Assembly (NCBI GenBank): GCA_008711295.1
Contig: VUYV01000191.1
Location: 802,298-866,297, forward strand
Origin: Anarhynchus alexandrinus
Taxonomy: Eukaryota; Chordata; Aves; Charadriiformes; Charadriidae
DNA: 64,000 nt
Direction of reading: 5' to 3'
Shown here one piece after another: positions 12,241 through 25,203 of the stretch. The position numbers and the translations under genes are program-made. The notes beneath the pieces were generated by a model. It was not told the origin of the DNA, ran no database searches, and saw nothing but the letters and a program-made list of their open reading frames with translations. Each line of letters opens with the position of its first letter. The stretch's first letter is position 1.

Positions 12241-15200
12241 AAAGACTACTGCATACAGAAAATGTACAGCAGGATTGACTCTAAGGTAGCCTTTGTGACT
12301 GCGAAAACATATTTTGGAATCACCATGGAGAGTTCTTTGAAAATGTCACCTAAATACTTGGCAGTAAGCAAGAAATTTAGATAGCATGTTAGAGATTTTT
12401 AAGAAATTAAGACAGAACAAGCCAGAAGGTATTATCGTGCTATGAGGTAAATCCACGGTACACCCACATTTTGAACACTGACTGCAGTTACAGTAAACCT
12501 ACTTTAAAGCAATATAGTAGAATTTGAAAATGTCTAGGCAAGCACAACGATTATAAGAATGGCAGTTAAAGAGCAGTTTTGACTCAACTATAGACTCCCA
12601 CAGCCCACTCACTGACTGCTTGGAGTCTGTGGGATCACTTCAAGAAATGTGACACCAGTTCATACGAAAGTTTGATATGTTCTCATATTTTCCCTTCTTT
12701 CTTCATTGTTACTCAGTATTTCAAATTGGGGGGTAAACCCAAATTTGAAGGGATAACAAAATGACTGTTGTTTGTTTATATAGCAGATAAGACTAAAAAA
12801 TTCTCATGACACATGTGATCTTGAAATTCTGCCCTTTACAAATAGTTAAAAAGGAGTTTGGGAAGTTTCATCAAACAAATATGGCCCGCTATTCATTGCA
12901 GAATCTTACAGTCTGTTCTCACAAACCCTCAAACCTTTTTGCAAAAGAACAGAGGAAGATTACTAAAATATGCGAACGGTAACTCATCTCTTTCTTGTGA
13001 AAATTCTTTTTTTATACAGTGGTCTCTAAGAAATATGTTCATTAGTATTTTTGTAACTAAGTATTTCTTCTATAGCTATAAAATTATTAAAATGTACTCA
13101 GTTTTTGTGATGTTTTAGTTTCTGTACATATACAGCAGTTAGGGCAGAATAGTACAAAAACAATTTACTGAGCTAAAACTTCCACAGCTGAGCCCACCGA
13201 GATGGATCGTTGCCAGCATAATACCCCAAAAACAACAACAGCAAATCCACAACTGAAAGCTCTGTAGTTTTGCTTAGCTGGTTTGTTAGATGTTCTTCGA
13301 TAGGAACTTACCATGAATATTTTACAAAGCATTTAGGGACACGGTTCTGCAATTCAAGCATGGTGATTTTCAGTTTGTATAATTTCTGTCACTCGGTGTG
13401 GTTTGTCCTGCTTTGGACATGTATGAATGAACTAGAATTTCTTCTGTAGTAATAGGCTGCTTTAAGAGCTGACGTAAGATTTGGGTGTGTTTTGTTTTGT
13501 TTAAAATTCATATCACCTTTTTTTGGCAGCCCTACACTGTAGGTACTTGTCTCTTGGATGCTCCTGTCAGAAGTACATGGTAGCCTTGTCTCCAGCCCTG
13601 TCCTTTGCTCTGTCCCCTTTTGCTCCTGGCTGGCCTCCCTGGATGTCCCCTGGACCTGGTCTGGGTCTGGGTCAAGCTCGACTCCCAGGTCCCCTTCCTT
13701 AGCGAGCAGCCAGCCCTCACAGCTCCCTGGCAGTGGCAGCAGACTGTCCAAGAGCTTGAGTGTGTGTGTTGCCAGAGTTCTTTTTCTAGGTGTAGACCCC
13801 AGGTATTGAAAAAGGAGTTAACCCAGTCTAAGAAGTGTTTGCATTTATATTTTCAGTTTCGTTCTAGTTCAGCTTATAAAACTAAACTTGGATTGATTCA
13901 ACTTCTCTCACTATAAATAAATCACTATAAAATAAAGGACCACTGAATTAGCAGTGGATTTTGTTCACCTGTATTTATTTTCAGTACAAATTCTCCAGAA
14001 GCTGGTATGTCAGCCTGAATGTATGCACTAATCATATGTCCTTAATAGTGCACAGTGTACATGCACTGGAAATACACACATTTGTAAATATTACAATGTC
14101 TGAAGTTCTTGAGGAAAATGTTAAGCATGTAAATGAGTATTTAGAGTATTTCTTTGTGGATCATGATACACCTAGAATATTATATTGGTGTGCCCATATT
14201 CTAGAAAATCCTAATGTCAGCATTTTCTCTTTTTGTCTTCAAAATCCATTTTAAATTCCTATTGCTTTTTTTTTTTATTCTGTCATGAAGGAATTTCTCC
14301 CAAGATCATTTTAAGTCTACTTTTGTTTTACCAAGCTCTACAATTTCATCAGCTCATTTCATAAGCAGCTGATACGTACCCTTATAGTTCTACACCGTAC
14401 AATAAGCAATATAAAATTTATTTTATGCAGATAATGGAGCTAAAGCTGAATGAACACAGTTAGACCTTCACAGTTAGACAGTTGAGAGTAGGGAGGTGGA
14501 AAAACAGCTCTTCCATCATGGTTTTTAGGTATCTCATGCCCTTCTCCAAAATATAGCGTATTTCTGTATTTTCAAAGTCAAATGTAAGCAAAGCCTTTTT
14601 TACAGTATCTTTCATGTAATTCAGTTTGTAGTCTCTGTTGCTAGGCAGGTAAGCCAGTTTCCTCAACCTCTACCTGCTCTAATCCAACTGTAACAGCAGA
14701 ATATTTTACCTCACCGCCTTCATTACACATTCCCTGATTTTAGTACTTTGTTCATCTTACTGGTCTTTTTTTGCATATAACATACTTATCCCCATTAATA
14801 TGTTGAGAAAGATTTCCTGTGCTTACAAAACATAAATTGAGCAAAGTTGTCTCCATCCTTCAGATAATGTCATGAACCCAATTAACCCTCCGTGCAAAAA
14901 GGAGGAAGAAAAAAAATTTGTCTGAACATTAAATGTTATTTGAATTTGTTTCTGACTGGACACACAGTCTCATCAGTTTTCAACAGGAAGGCTTTGTTTA
15001 GTTTTAATTGTGTAGATATCCAGCTCCACTAACAGCTACTGTAGGACTGCTAAAAATACCCAATATTTTCATTTAACATTTTTATAGATATTCTACTAAT
15101 TCTCTTTATAGAAGAATGACGCAGATTGAACCTTTCTCTAAAGTAAGACTTTTTCCTTTCAACCTCCTTCCCACTCATTTTTCTAATGGTCAGTGAGATG

Positions 15201-16534
15201 TCATGGAACCTACTGCCAGGTTCTGAAAACAAATAAGAATAAAATGGGACAATTTTTTGTTTGATTCATACTGGGAAATTTTCACTGGTACTAATGAATT
15301 TAATTATCTCCTCCCAAAAAAAGAGAATAATTAAAAAAAAAAAGAAAAAGAATAGCATACCAATTATGATTGGAAACAAAGCAACGCCAACGAGCCCATA
15401 GGCAGCTGTAATATAAATTATAAATGTACTTCTATAATTAAGGAATGGTCTTGAGGCTACAGTTACTGGTCAACTGGAAAACCTGCTCCTTTCAGGCATA
15501 GGGGAAATGGCTGGATGAATGCAATGCCTATGCATCACCTACCACGCAGCCTGCAGCCTGCCTGCTGCAACCTCTGACAACTCGGAAGGACTAATGCTGC
15601 ACTAGGAAGGAGAAAAAGTCATCTTATTATGTTTCTTCTTGTCTTCTCTGACAGAATTTATATGTATTTCTGCAGACATTGTCAAGAATGCAGTAAGAAT
15701 ATTCAGTCTACAGGTTTAAAATCACCAAAGCTCATGTTAAAATAAAATAAAGGGAAAAGGGAATGATGGGCATAAGAAAAAAGCATAGAAAGACTTTTCA
15801 CAGAGCAGCAGAGGAATGCCTGGAGTGGAAAAGACAGACTGGGAAACGGACACAAGTCTGGCATATGTTAGAGAAGACCCTGTATGACTTGCCATCAGTT
15901 TGATGAGTCCTGTGTGTTGAAACATACCTAGCAGATAGCATATCTAACAGCATTCACATTTAAGTGGAATTACTTGCCTGAGTCTATAAAAACCTGGTTT
16001 TATTTACATACACAAGTAGAAGGATTTTAAATTCTTTAAAAGCCTGGGCTTTTCTGTTTGTAAAATTGTATTTAGTGATCATCAGTGACTCAGACCTTAT
16101 GAATAATAAGCACTTCAGTTCTATGAAACCATTAACTATGCTCTTAAATTTGAAACAGTTTCCTGGATTTGAATACTCCTATACTTTACCTCAAGCTTTA
16201 AACTTTTGTTAAATTAAGTCGCAAGAGTACAAAATCCCTTAGATTAAAGGCAAACAACAATTGTTTTTAAAATTATTTTTTCCATTTGATACAAATTTCT
16301 GATTTTAAGTGCAATACTTCAACTCTGAAAGAAGTCATTCTCCTTAAAATAAAATTCACTTTCCAACAGTACTGAAACTGAGAATTGGTGACCTTTGAGA
16401 GGAAGAGTATTTGCTGCTTTTTGTCAGTTCACTCATTTGACAGGTTTTTGGTGTAGTTTCTTGGCTTATTTTCACTTACAATACACCATACCAAATAAAC
16501 AGAGGGTTTTGGTAGAGAGATCATCAGTAGACTC
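12241..16534. other. Unique DNA with one GC-rich patch, no gene recognised
   Basis: No exon is supported. The longest open frame is 120 codons on the reverse strand (13389-13751). It lies over the GC-rich patch listed separately, and overlapping frames are open on the forward strand too, which is what GC-rich, stop-poor DNA gives by chance. The remaining frames are below 104 codons. Confidence 0.55.
13540..13795. other. GC-rich, stop-poor patch of unknown origin
   Basis: About 250 bases are clearly richer in G+C than the AT-rich surroundings, with runs such as 'ctggacctggtctgggtctg'. Frames stay open on both strands: 83 and 103 codons forward, 120 and 62 reverse. No protein family, LTR terminus or CR1 block could be recognised. 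It could be a piece of an unidentified retroelement, an exapted or decayed exon, or a chance GC patch. No function is assigned. Confidence 0.4.
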
Positions 16535-16760
16535 CCACTAGAATTGTGCACGGACGTATGCTGTTCAGCATATTCATAAATTACCTAGGGAAGGAGAAGA
16601 ACTGTGAAGTAAGTTTGCTGATGCTAGTAAGTTACTTTGGGTATTGAAAAAGAAACCTGACTGAAATACTGCAAAGCATCTCATGCTATGAGTGACCAAG
16701 CAGGAAATCCAAAGTTGGTAAGTGATGGGCATGCGGAAGAATCCGAGCCCTCAATTCTAC
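16535..16760 (+). mobile_element. Old CR1/L3-type LINE relic spanning the RT active-site region
   Basis: In the forward direction the sequence translates, with frame changes, to LFSIFINYLG then CEVS-LLMLVSYFG. This follows the CR1/L3-type reverse-transcriptase run LF.IFINDL.....VSKFADDTKL. The FADD core has mutated so that the Asp-Asp pair is no longer readable. A further stretch near 16690-16720 (DQAGNPKLVS) fits the downstream W..NPKM.F region. The 3' end of this copy is absent. It is considerably more diverged than the CR1 copies at 35.5 or 60.2 kb, so probably much older. Limits are approximate. Confidence 0.5.
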
Positions 16761-16770
16761 ATGCGCAGAA

Positions 16771-16875
16771 TTTTTCAGGTCGGAAGGGACCTCGGGAGAC
16801 GTGTAGTTCAACCTCCTGCTCAGAGCAAGGTCTGCTGTGAGATCAGAGGTCAGCTATGAGATCGGTCACTCAGTC
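16771..16875 (-). mobile_element. CR1 3'-end fragment, reverse orientation
   Basis: The forward strand reads 'ggtcggaagggacctcggga' followed by 'gttcaacctcctgctcagag'. This is the antisense of the CR1 3' UTR (usual antisense form: ggttggaagggacctc.ggagatcatctagtccaacc.cctgctcaaagcaggg). The octamer tail is degraded to 'gcagaatttttc'. The copy lies tail-to-tail with the old sense CR1 relic just upstream. It is old and short, and its right limit is uncertain. Confidence 0.6.
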
Positions 16876-17251
16876 ACTACCCAGATCCTCCAATCATTTT
16901 TCTTGCCTGTTAGCTATTCAAGACAGGATTCACTGTTCTGTTGCTCCTCTCGGGATTCCAGGAGTGTGCTTCTTTTGTCAAACAATGTTGTCTTATTCAA
17001 AACTATTGTGTACCTTCTGTTGTCAAAAGGGTCTGACATAACATCGTAGATTTAAAGCAGGTACGCTGAAACTTTTCCAAATCTTATGCAAGACGTGTAG
17101 AATTTCATGCCACGATTTTCACATTTCCATTTTGATGTGAGGTTCTTTTGTCTTTTGTTGTCTTTTTAAAATTTCATCGTGCATTCCATAGCATAAAGCA
17201 CATATTTGCTACTGGTTTAGTGCAATGAAACATTGTATATTAGTGCAAATT

Positions 17252-17398
17252 CAGGTGGTGTTCAAGGCCAGGCTGGATGTGGCCTTGGGCAGCCTGGTCT
17301 GGTGGGAGGTGTCCCTGCCTATGGCAGGGGGGTTGGAACTCAATGATCTTCAAGGTCCTTTCCAACCTAAACCATTCTATCATTCTATGATTCTGTGA
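17252..17398 (+). mobile_element. CR1 LINE, extreme 5'-truncated copy with intact tail
   Basis: This is a sense-oriented CR1 3' end. It begins at 'caggtggtgttcaaggccag' and runs through 'ctggatgtggccttgggcag', 'gtgggaggtgtccctgccta' and the terminal 'caaggtcctttccaacctaa'. It finishes in three tandem octamers, ATTCTATC, ATTCTATG and ATTCTGTG, at 17374-17397. CR1 copies are typically 5'-truncated because reverse transcription starts at the tail and stops early. Only the end of the ORF2 frame and the 3' UTR remain. The clean tail suggests a copy younger than its neighbours at 16.5-16.9 kb. A reverse-strand open frame of 135 codons (17240-17647) crosses it and is only its antisense. Confidence 0.92.
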
Positions 17399-19531
17399 AA
17401 TGTTTCTTTTGAAAGCATATTTGAACCCAGTATGGTGCCTAAATTCCTGACAGGTCTCAAATGTTAAAGTATTTTTAGGAAATCTAACCAGCTGAAATAT
17501 CTGTAACTTAAGATTCATAAAAACAGAAAAGCTGACAAGGAGCTTCGATATGACACAAAGTGCAACTTCACCCACGATGTTTCTACTTTCACCAAATTTG
17601 TTGTAGTTTCCAGCATCTTCAATGCAATCTATGCCAATCAATGCCATTGATAAACAGTTGTAATAAAAATATAAAAATGAAGGTCACATCAGCCTGTATA
17701 TGAAAATAACTGAGTGTTGTATGTCAAATGAAACAAATATTTCAAAATGTGGACTAAATGTTGCTTGGCAACAGAATGCTTGGCTAATGCTGGGGTGTCT
17801 ATGAGACTTACACAGTTGTTAAAGCAGTGCCGCTTAAAAGCAGGAGAGAAAGCATGGAAGTAACTGTAGTAAACATCTCTAATCATTATTTAAACATCCC
17901 ATACCTATCCACTGCTACTGAAAAACCCCCAATACTTGAGAAAATACAGCAGCTTTAAATCACAGTCTATTTTCATTAAGAGAGCAGCTGCATTCATAGC
18001 AGGTATTAAGATGGACATCATAAGAATTTTATTTTCTTTTAGGTTTTTGATTAATTTGATAATTCAGTTTACAAAAATAACTCAAACAATCCCCAAATAT
18101 TTGCTCCATTCAGGTGCAATCAGATAACTTATTTCTTATCCAATTGATCTAAAGACGAGAAAACTGTGAATAAATACAGTATTTTCTGTCCAGCATTTTA
18201 GGTAAGATACATTTTTAGAGTACATACCCACAAATTACATTTAATTTCCAGGCATAAACTAACAAATAATGTCATTTTTAAGGCCTTGAGCTGTTGGAAT
18301 ATTTGCATTAATCTGAGAAGGTGCTGGATCACCCGTAACTGGAATGAACACTGGGCGAAGTTCTGTTACGGGTCCAGATTCAAAAGAAAACATTTTTAAT
18401 GGAAAATTTAATTACTTTTAAATTGACTTAGCTCAGAGAGCAGAAAGACTTCAGTACGCATTTCTGTAAGACATTTTATCTACCTTGCCTTCTAGAATTT
18501 AAGATAAAATTCTAGCCCTAGGGCACTGGGGTAGCTGCCTGTGTAGAACTGCTAAAATTAGAATAGTTCTCCTACAATGTATAATCTAAGTTTATCTCCA
18601 TAATAGTGAGTTTGTGTATTTCTAGCTGCCTGTCTTGAAATAACTAAATATGGTCCAATTTAATAAGCTAAGAGCATTCTGAACAATTTCCCTCTTTAGA
18701 CCATTTTAATTTGGGTTAAAAAAATCAAAGTTGCTTTTGAAATTAGATTACGTGTGACTTCAGAGTAATGGTCTCCTATGGGTTCATAAAATATATCAAA
18801 AGATAATGCGTTCCTATAGATGGTAAAACTATGCTTTGTATACCATGCCATAAATTTCAGTGGGCTTATACCTGTACACTGTGACTGTTAATGGAGTAAC
18901 GATTGGCATCAGAAGTTATCTCTTTGAATTTATTTAAGGAAATTTGTTTTGCACTTCAATATTCCTTCATTTTTTCTTCATTCTTGTTTTGTATATGTCT
19001 TAATTAGGCAAAAAAAAAGCATTTAAATGTGTTTCTGGAGAACTTAGCAATTCAGGTCTGAAATGGAAAAGCCATTCTCATCTAATACTACATCATAAAC
19101 TATTCTAGAGTGATACTTACCTCAGGTAAAGTATTGCAATATCTAGACACAGCAAGATCACTAAAAACCAAAATTTTGATTTCAGCTCTGAACTTCCTTC
19201 CTGTTATAGGTTTATATTAGCCAGTGTTCAGTATTACTTTGATGTATTGTAGGTATTTTTGATGCTTCAGTTGTTAAGTGACCATATGTAAGTGCATGTA
19301 TATACAGCAGAACTATCCAGTCACAAATTACACACATCAGTCACTCCAACAGCTTCACTTCCAGCATCAGTAGGGAAATGAAATCATCGCAGGGAAAGGC
19401 AATAATCTGTGGCTACAGCAAATGCTTTGCTCTAAATACAGAAGTTTCATGTCATCTACACTAATCTCTTCTTTCATAGGAGGAGGAATATTTTGCCTAG
19501 GTGTGTTACCCTTCCTCCTAGGGTCATTTTT
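17399..19531. other. AT-rich unique DNA, no gene recognised
   Basis: No exon or repeat family was recognised. Apart from the tail of the frame that is antisense to the CR1 copy, open frames are below 70 codons. A short perfect inverted repeat at 18331-18373 is listed separately. Confidence 0.6.
18331..18373. repeat. Inverted repeat, 9-bp perfect arms
   Basis: The arm ACCCGTAAC (18331-18339) is matched exactly by its reverse complement GTTACGGGT (18365-18373), with a 25-base spacer. The arms contain a CpG each, which is unusual in this AT-rich DNA. It may be a chance hairpin or a paired protein-binding site. No transposon ends or target-site duplication could be attached to it. Confidence 0.6.
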
Positions 19532-19870
19532 CTGGCATTTCTAGTCCTGCACAAAAAGCGTCTGCCAGCAAGATATATATAGCTTTAAAGTATAATGCGG
19601 TTATTTATTGGCTGATGCACACAGAGATATCTAGGATTTAACAAGCTACTAGACTTAGTACTCATATACACTCCAGCATGATAAGACACCCGGAGTCTCT
19701 GCCGGCCGGGCAGGCACCAGCCTGGAGGGGAAGGGCCAGATTCCACTGCCCCTGAAACAGATCCTTTTTCACTGACTCTGTTTTTTCCCTTCAGGATTTT
19801 ATACCATTTCATGCTGATGTTCTTCCTCTTGAAACCTTGAGCTACTAATGATCCAGTCCCAACAATCCTC
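19532..19870 (-). mobile_element. Possible retroviral LTR remnant, reverse orientation
   Basis: Read on the reverse strand this block has the layout of an LTR. There is a TATAAAA box (19797-19803), then a GC-richer stretch with a run of C/G around 19690-19740. Next comes a poly(A) signal AATAAA (19604-19609) inside 'cagccaataaataaccgcat', and then a U5-like segment 'tatcttgctggcagacgctt'. The last segment resembles the 'gtctcgctg..' style of gammaretrovirus-like LTRs. No convincing TG...CA ends, target-site duplication, primer-binding site or polypurine tract was found. The TATA-to-poly(A) distance (about 190 bases) is long for a standard R region. A host promoter or chance arrangement remains possible. 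Confidence 0.3.
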
Positions 19871-22800
19871 CTCTGTCTGCAGTTTTACCTTTCTTATCTT
19901 GCATACCTCTACTCCGCAGACTTCCTCTCAACTTAGCGGTTTCCTCAGAGGTCTGAGCCAAGGTTATGAAGCTGAGCCATATCCAATCTAGGTCTTCACA
20001 GGCAGCTGCACCCTGTGGAGAGTGAGGAGGCGGTTGCAGAAGGGATCACAGAGAGAGATGGGTACAGGTGCAATTCAGTTCATGACCAAAGACAGCAGCA
20101 AAAGCGGGCCTGACCTCAAAAAGCTGTTAAAACTGCATGGCTTTCCAAAGCCCACTGACTCTGCTTTTATACCCTCCAGATCCTCAAAAACAATCAACGC
20201 TAACAGCACTCCCCACCTTGGTGTCATCTGACCGTGCACACACACTGATTCTCTTTCAAATGTGAGGAAACACCTTGCCCACAGGCCTAAACCCTAGGTT
20301 TCGGCATAGCTGGTCTCTTATTGGATCCTATTATTTCTGTTTCAAATACTGCCATGTGCACTGGAGTACCAGAGATTAAAGTCTGTATGAGAAAACGTGG
20401 TTTCATTCCTTTTCCTTCAGAGAAGAGAAAGAGAAAATATTTTTGTTCTCTACCCTCCATATGGCAAAGAAAGTTAGTTTGGAAGTAATGAGTTCTTTCA
20501 TCCTTTCACCTCTTTCACCTCTAATAGGAGGCAGGGATAGGAACAAATGGAAATTCTTTTTCTTTTGGCAGAGATGTCAGTCATCTCTGAGATGACTACA
20601 TATCTGGACTTGCTGCAAGCAGCATAAACACATCATTGTATTTCTGATTAAAAGTCTTCTAGCTAGAGAAGGTCCAGCAGTTTGTTATCTCCTAGTTAAT
20701 TTTACAGTGCCCACGCTTGAAAACTTACAAAAGCTTGACCATGAGGAGTTTAGCAGAGAGGAGGTAAGTGGATCACATTCCCCAAAACACAGTTTAAAAC
20801 AATCACGTTAATTCCATCGGGTAATTTTCATGCTGATTCACTGTAGCCAATACAGGTGAATAATAAACACTATGTCCCAGATACACGTGCCTGTCTGGGT
20901 TTGAGATTCAGAATGCAGTCCAGAGGCTGAGGGAACTTTGTGCAGCTATTGTGTAGTTAAATTATCTTCATTAGATAGGAAGCAATTTTCCTTGTTTGCA
21001 GGAGTATCTAAGATCACAAATGAACTACAACAACAGACCAATTATCCTCCCATACCTTATCCCTTCCCGGTTTTAGCAAATGCCAGACACTTCAGACAAA
21101 GACAATTGTACAGACAGTACTTTCCCAGAGGAAGACAGCAACTTCAGTTCACGTGTTTAGCTCTTCTTATAGGCAATCAAATAATTATTGTATTACGCTT
21201 TATTTTATGTCCGTCCAATTAGGGTTGGTTTGGACATGAATAAGTGTTTATTGACTAAATCAATAGCCTTAGCCATGTTACAGTGCACATAAAATAGTTA
21301 CAAGAATAAAATCAGTTGTTACATTAACCACTTGCAAAGAATGGTCAGGCTAAGCTTTGAACTAACATTGCCTCATTAGGTTATATTCAGATTAAGAAGT
21401 AGACAGGAACAAAAGGAAGCAATTTTTTTAAAAATTAGTCTTCCATTTCCTTTCCACACTTTAGATTAATTAGAATTTACCACTAAAAGAGCCAGACAGT
21501 ACAATTAAGTTTTACAGCAACCATATTAAAGTTTTTAAAAATTGAGCTTCAACTTCCCCATAAATCCCAGGGGTACTTACAATTAAATTAGGCTTTGTCA
21601 TCTGAAATAACAGAATGAGATACATAATATGCCACACACTCTCTGGTACAGGAACCCAGCTAATCAAGAGAGTGACCTAGCATATTGCTGCTTCAAAAAT
21701 ACAGCAGCACTACAGCACGACTCATATATCCGCAAACACCTCTCTACACAGAATGTATGCATGTAAAAGTTATTTCATGTTCTCTCTCCCAGACATCAGC
21801 ACTGAGCTAGAGCAGAATGAACAATGTATGACAAATAAGTAATGGAATGGATTTTGCCTCTTGTGCCCTCCCAGCTGTGGCATGTCCATGAAATGGTCAA
21901 GTTCCTTCCACTGGTATTAGGTGCTAAACAGAAGGTGCATAATTTCCCTCCTCTGACTTTCTCTTCTGAACCCATTGCCAAAAGCCTGCATTGTGTTTTT
22001 AATTGACAGCTCTTCTCTTCAGGAACACAACCATTAGAATATCACTTTATTTCACAGAAAATATCCAAATTAATAACTTGTTAACAGAATTCTTTTGGAA
22101 ACCTGGTAAGTGATTTGGCTCAACTATTTTTCTGAGAGAGTCCTTTGCTTAAATGCTGGGTCATTGACAAGCCTGTTTGCTTGCCTCTGCTTTATACATA
22201 GTGGGTTATAATCTCTCTGAAATAAATTCATAAGGGTACTGGAGTATATCCTGGCCTCTACATCAGAAAATTAATTATAGGAAAGGATCAAGCCAAAACG
22301 ATGAGCCCAAGGCAGCCAACAGGAAGCACTCTAAGTGCACATCAAATCCTATTTCCCTCTGGAAATTTGGTGACTCCACCTAGCGGTAGAAATCTTTGTG
22401 TTTTCTTTCATAAAGAAAGCAAGAAACATCAGATACATCTTTCAAAATATGACTAGAAAAAGATTGTGGGGCTAGTGCAGCCCCAAACAGTTTTCTTCGT
22501 TTCCAAAGGGGAAAGCTAGAGCTGCTTCTTTGTCTGATGAGATATTTCACACCTCACAGGACAGTAATCTACCTTTCAGGCTAAATTATTCAGAAGTAGA
22601 GAGGTTTGAGATGAATACTCTCCTGTTATTCAATTAATTTTCTATTGATTAAGCTATTCAGTTAATATTAACTTAGGCACAGAGAGATGTGAATGAGTTA
22701 GGCATGGTATACCTGTGCTGACCTGCTCATCACAAGCAAGTCTGAGGTATGTCTCAGTATGCCCAGAAATAAAACTTTAAGCTTCTGCACAAGTGTACAG

Positions 22801-25203
22801 ACCTTGCACAGTGACTTCTGCAGTAAATTCTACAAACCAGAAACAAAGCAACAGTTCTGGATTTGAATAAAGTTAAGTGGACTTAGGAAAGACAACCTGC
22901 ATCTTGAACAACCTCCAAGAAAACAGGCAGGTATTTTTAGTACTATTTAGGTAGTATTTAAACATTTACATTCTGATCTGGTTGGTTAGTTGAGGGTTGG
23001 TGGGGGTTTTTTGAGGGGGGAGAAGTGTTGTTTATTTGTTGTTTTTATCTAAATCAATACCATGTGTTCTTGTGACATTAGACACGGAATGTTTCTAGAA
23101 AATCCTTTCCAAAATTTTAGCATTACGCAATTGCACATGTCCAGTGCTGATGTCCACAATCCCTTCCCAGCTGCCTTTCTAGGCACTTTTCTTTCGTCTC
23201 CAGGTTATCAGAAAATAAGCACGCAAATCCTGCATTCCCTGAACATCAGTTTGCGATGCATGCTTCAGAAACAACTATTTATTGAAGTTGCTTTGGCTGC
23301 TAATGCAAAATAAATAATACCAGGGCACAGCAAAGGTAAACAAGTTGCCTAAGAGCTGTTAACGTAAATTTCCCATAAAGTCCTTATGAAAGAATATTTG
23401 CTTACAATTTGGATGCTATATATTTTAAAGGCAGACTGTTGCAAAGCAAGTTTTCCAGAGCTTACAGCGGATGAGTGAAATGATAGCCAAACACAGCAGA
23501 GATTCAGTGTGTTTGGTTCCTCGCAATGACATTATAGTCCAGAAAGATGCAGATACCTGATTGTCGTATTTACAAAATTAGAGAGAGATTTTACTGCTGT
23601 TTTATATATTTGTCCACTTCCATAACTCTGAGCATAGTTTGACATAGGCAGCTCTCATTTTAACAAAACATCAGGAGAAAGCGCTGTTAATTGGTATTAA
23701 AATTTTTTTTAAAAAATATTGTAATTCCTGCTTTTACAAGAAAACTATGGAATATATGCATCTTTGTTTTCATTAATTTTAGTATGAATACTTGACCCTT
23801 CATAGATTATGGACTTTTTTAAACAGTTAATATCTGTCACCCCTGAAATTATATTTATCTCACGGCCTCTGACACATCTCTCATGCTTTGCAGTAGCTGT
23901 TTTCATTTCTGTAGTCTCTACGATGGATGGCAATATACGATCACCAATACAGCACCTTCAAAAGAACCATAAACAAGCACTTAGGAACTCAATGAAAGAT
24001 TATACCATTTTCTAGTGGACAGAGTGCTTAACTCCATTAGTGTTACAGGTTGATTAAATCATCCTACATCACATTTCAAATGCACTGCAACCAATTAAGT
24101 CAGCCTTTTGTAGCTCAATACATCTTTACATTTCTATGGTCATAAAGGTGTTGTGAAAAATTTTCTGAGATAGCCTGTAAGTGAAGTGACTTATTCTGCT
24201 ATAGTTATGCCTAACACAGTTTTGTGGGAATAAAAGTGATTAAAATATCTTCAATCAGGTGGGTTTTGTACAGAAAATAACTGTGAAATAAATCTTAATT
24301 CATTTAATTCAAACTTCAGAGGGCTTTTCTGAGCTACAGCAGGAAAGTAAAGGACTATGTGAACCAACCAACTGGAACAGAGAAAGAAATAAGCTACTTT
24401 CATTTTCAGTCAGGTCCCTATTGTGGCAACATCTCCTTGTAACTTTAATATTTCACCCAAATGATAATATCACCAAGAAGACACTGAAAAGGATGAATTT
24501 GATCCCCAGTGTAACATCCATCTAGATCCATCTAGCCAGCACATTTCAAAAGCATTTCTGATTATTCGGTTGTTCAGTTTATTTCCACATTTCTAACACT
24601 GCACAGATGCTACACTAGTACCAGAGAAATTACTGAATGCTTTCAGCAGTATCTCCAGGATTCATCACATGCTCACACTGGATGTTATTTATCACAGGTT
24701 CCTGACTGAAATAAAAAAGCAGGTCACAAGTGTACACACCAGCCAGCAAAGATAGAAAGTTTGGCACTAAGAAATGTTAAGTTTTCTGACAAAAGCCAGT
24801 TCTTACAATCAATACTTGAAAGTTTTGTGGGCTAGAAATGTTTAGTCTGTCCACTGTCTCTCATCTCTTGCCATTTTGCAAGCATCAGTGAAGGACCAGC
24901 TTCTAAGGCACATCAGGACACTGTACCTATCCTGCTCAAAACAGAAATATAATAAATCCTCTGTCATTCCCAGACTGACTTGCATTTTATTATCAGTCTT
25001 CCATCATTATTTCACTAGTTTTCGAGATCTTCCCAGTAGGATCACTGGAATATACTATGTGCAGGCTTTTAATTCACAAAGTTCTTTAATCTTATTTTAA
25101 AGGAAACTGGATGTCGTGTTGGTTAAAATGCCATTGCTTGAGTCACATAAATTTATTTGTCCTACTTTTGCTTGTTATTAGTAAAAGTTTGCTACATGCC
25201 AAG
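19871..25203. other. Mostly AT-rich unique DNA, no gene recognised
   Basis: No exon is supported; the longest open frame is 94 codons (20938-21222 forward). A reverse-strand TATAAAA at 20165-20171 with the adjacent 11-mer CACTGACTCTG is described among the findings. A G-rich stretch lies at 22994-23020, but with only three G-runs of three or more it is not a canonical quadruplex. Confidence 0.55.

Noticed and set aside
17240..17647. 135-codon reverse frame
   Set aside because: Its C-terminal third is antisense to the CR1 tail and the rest lacks any domain; chance extension.
22994..23020. G-rich stretch as quadruplex
   Set aside because: Only three runs of three or more Gs and a long T-rich loop; below the usual pattern.
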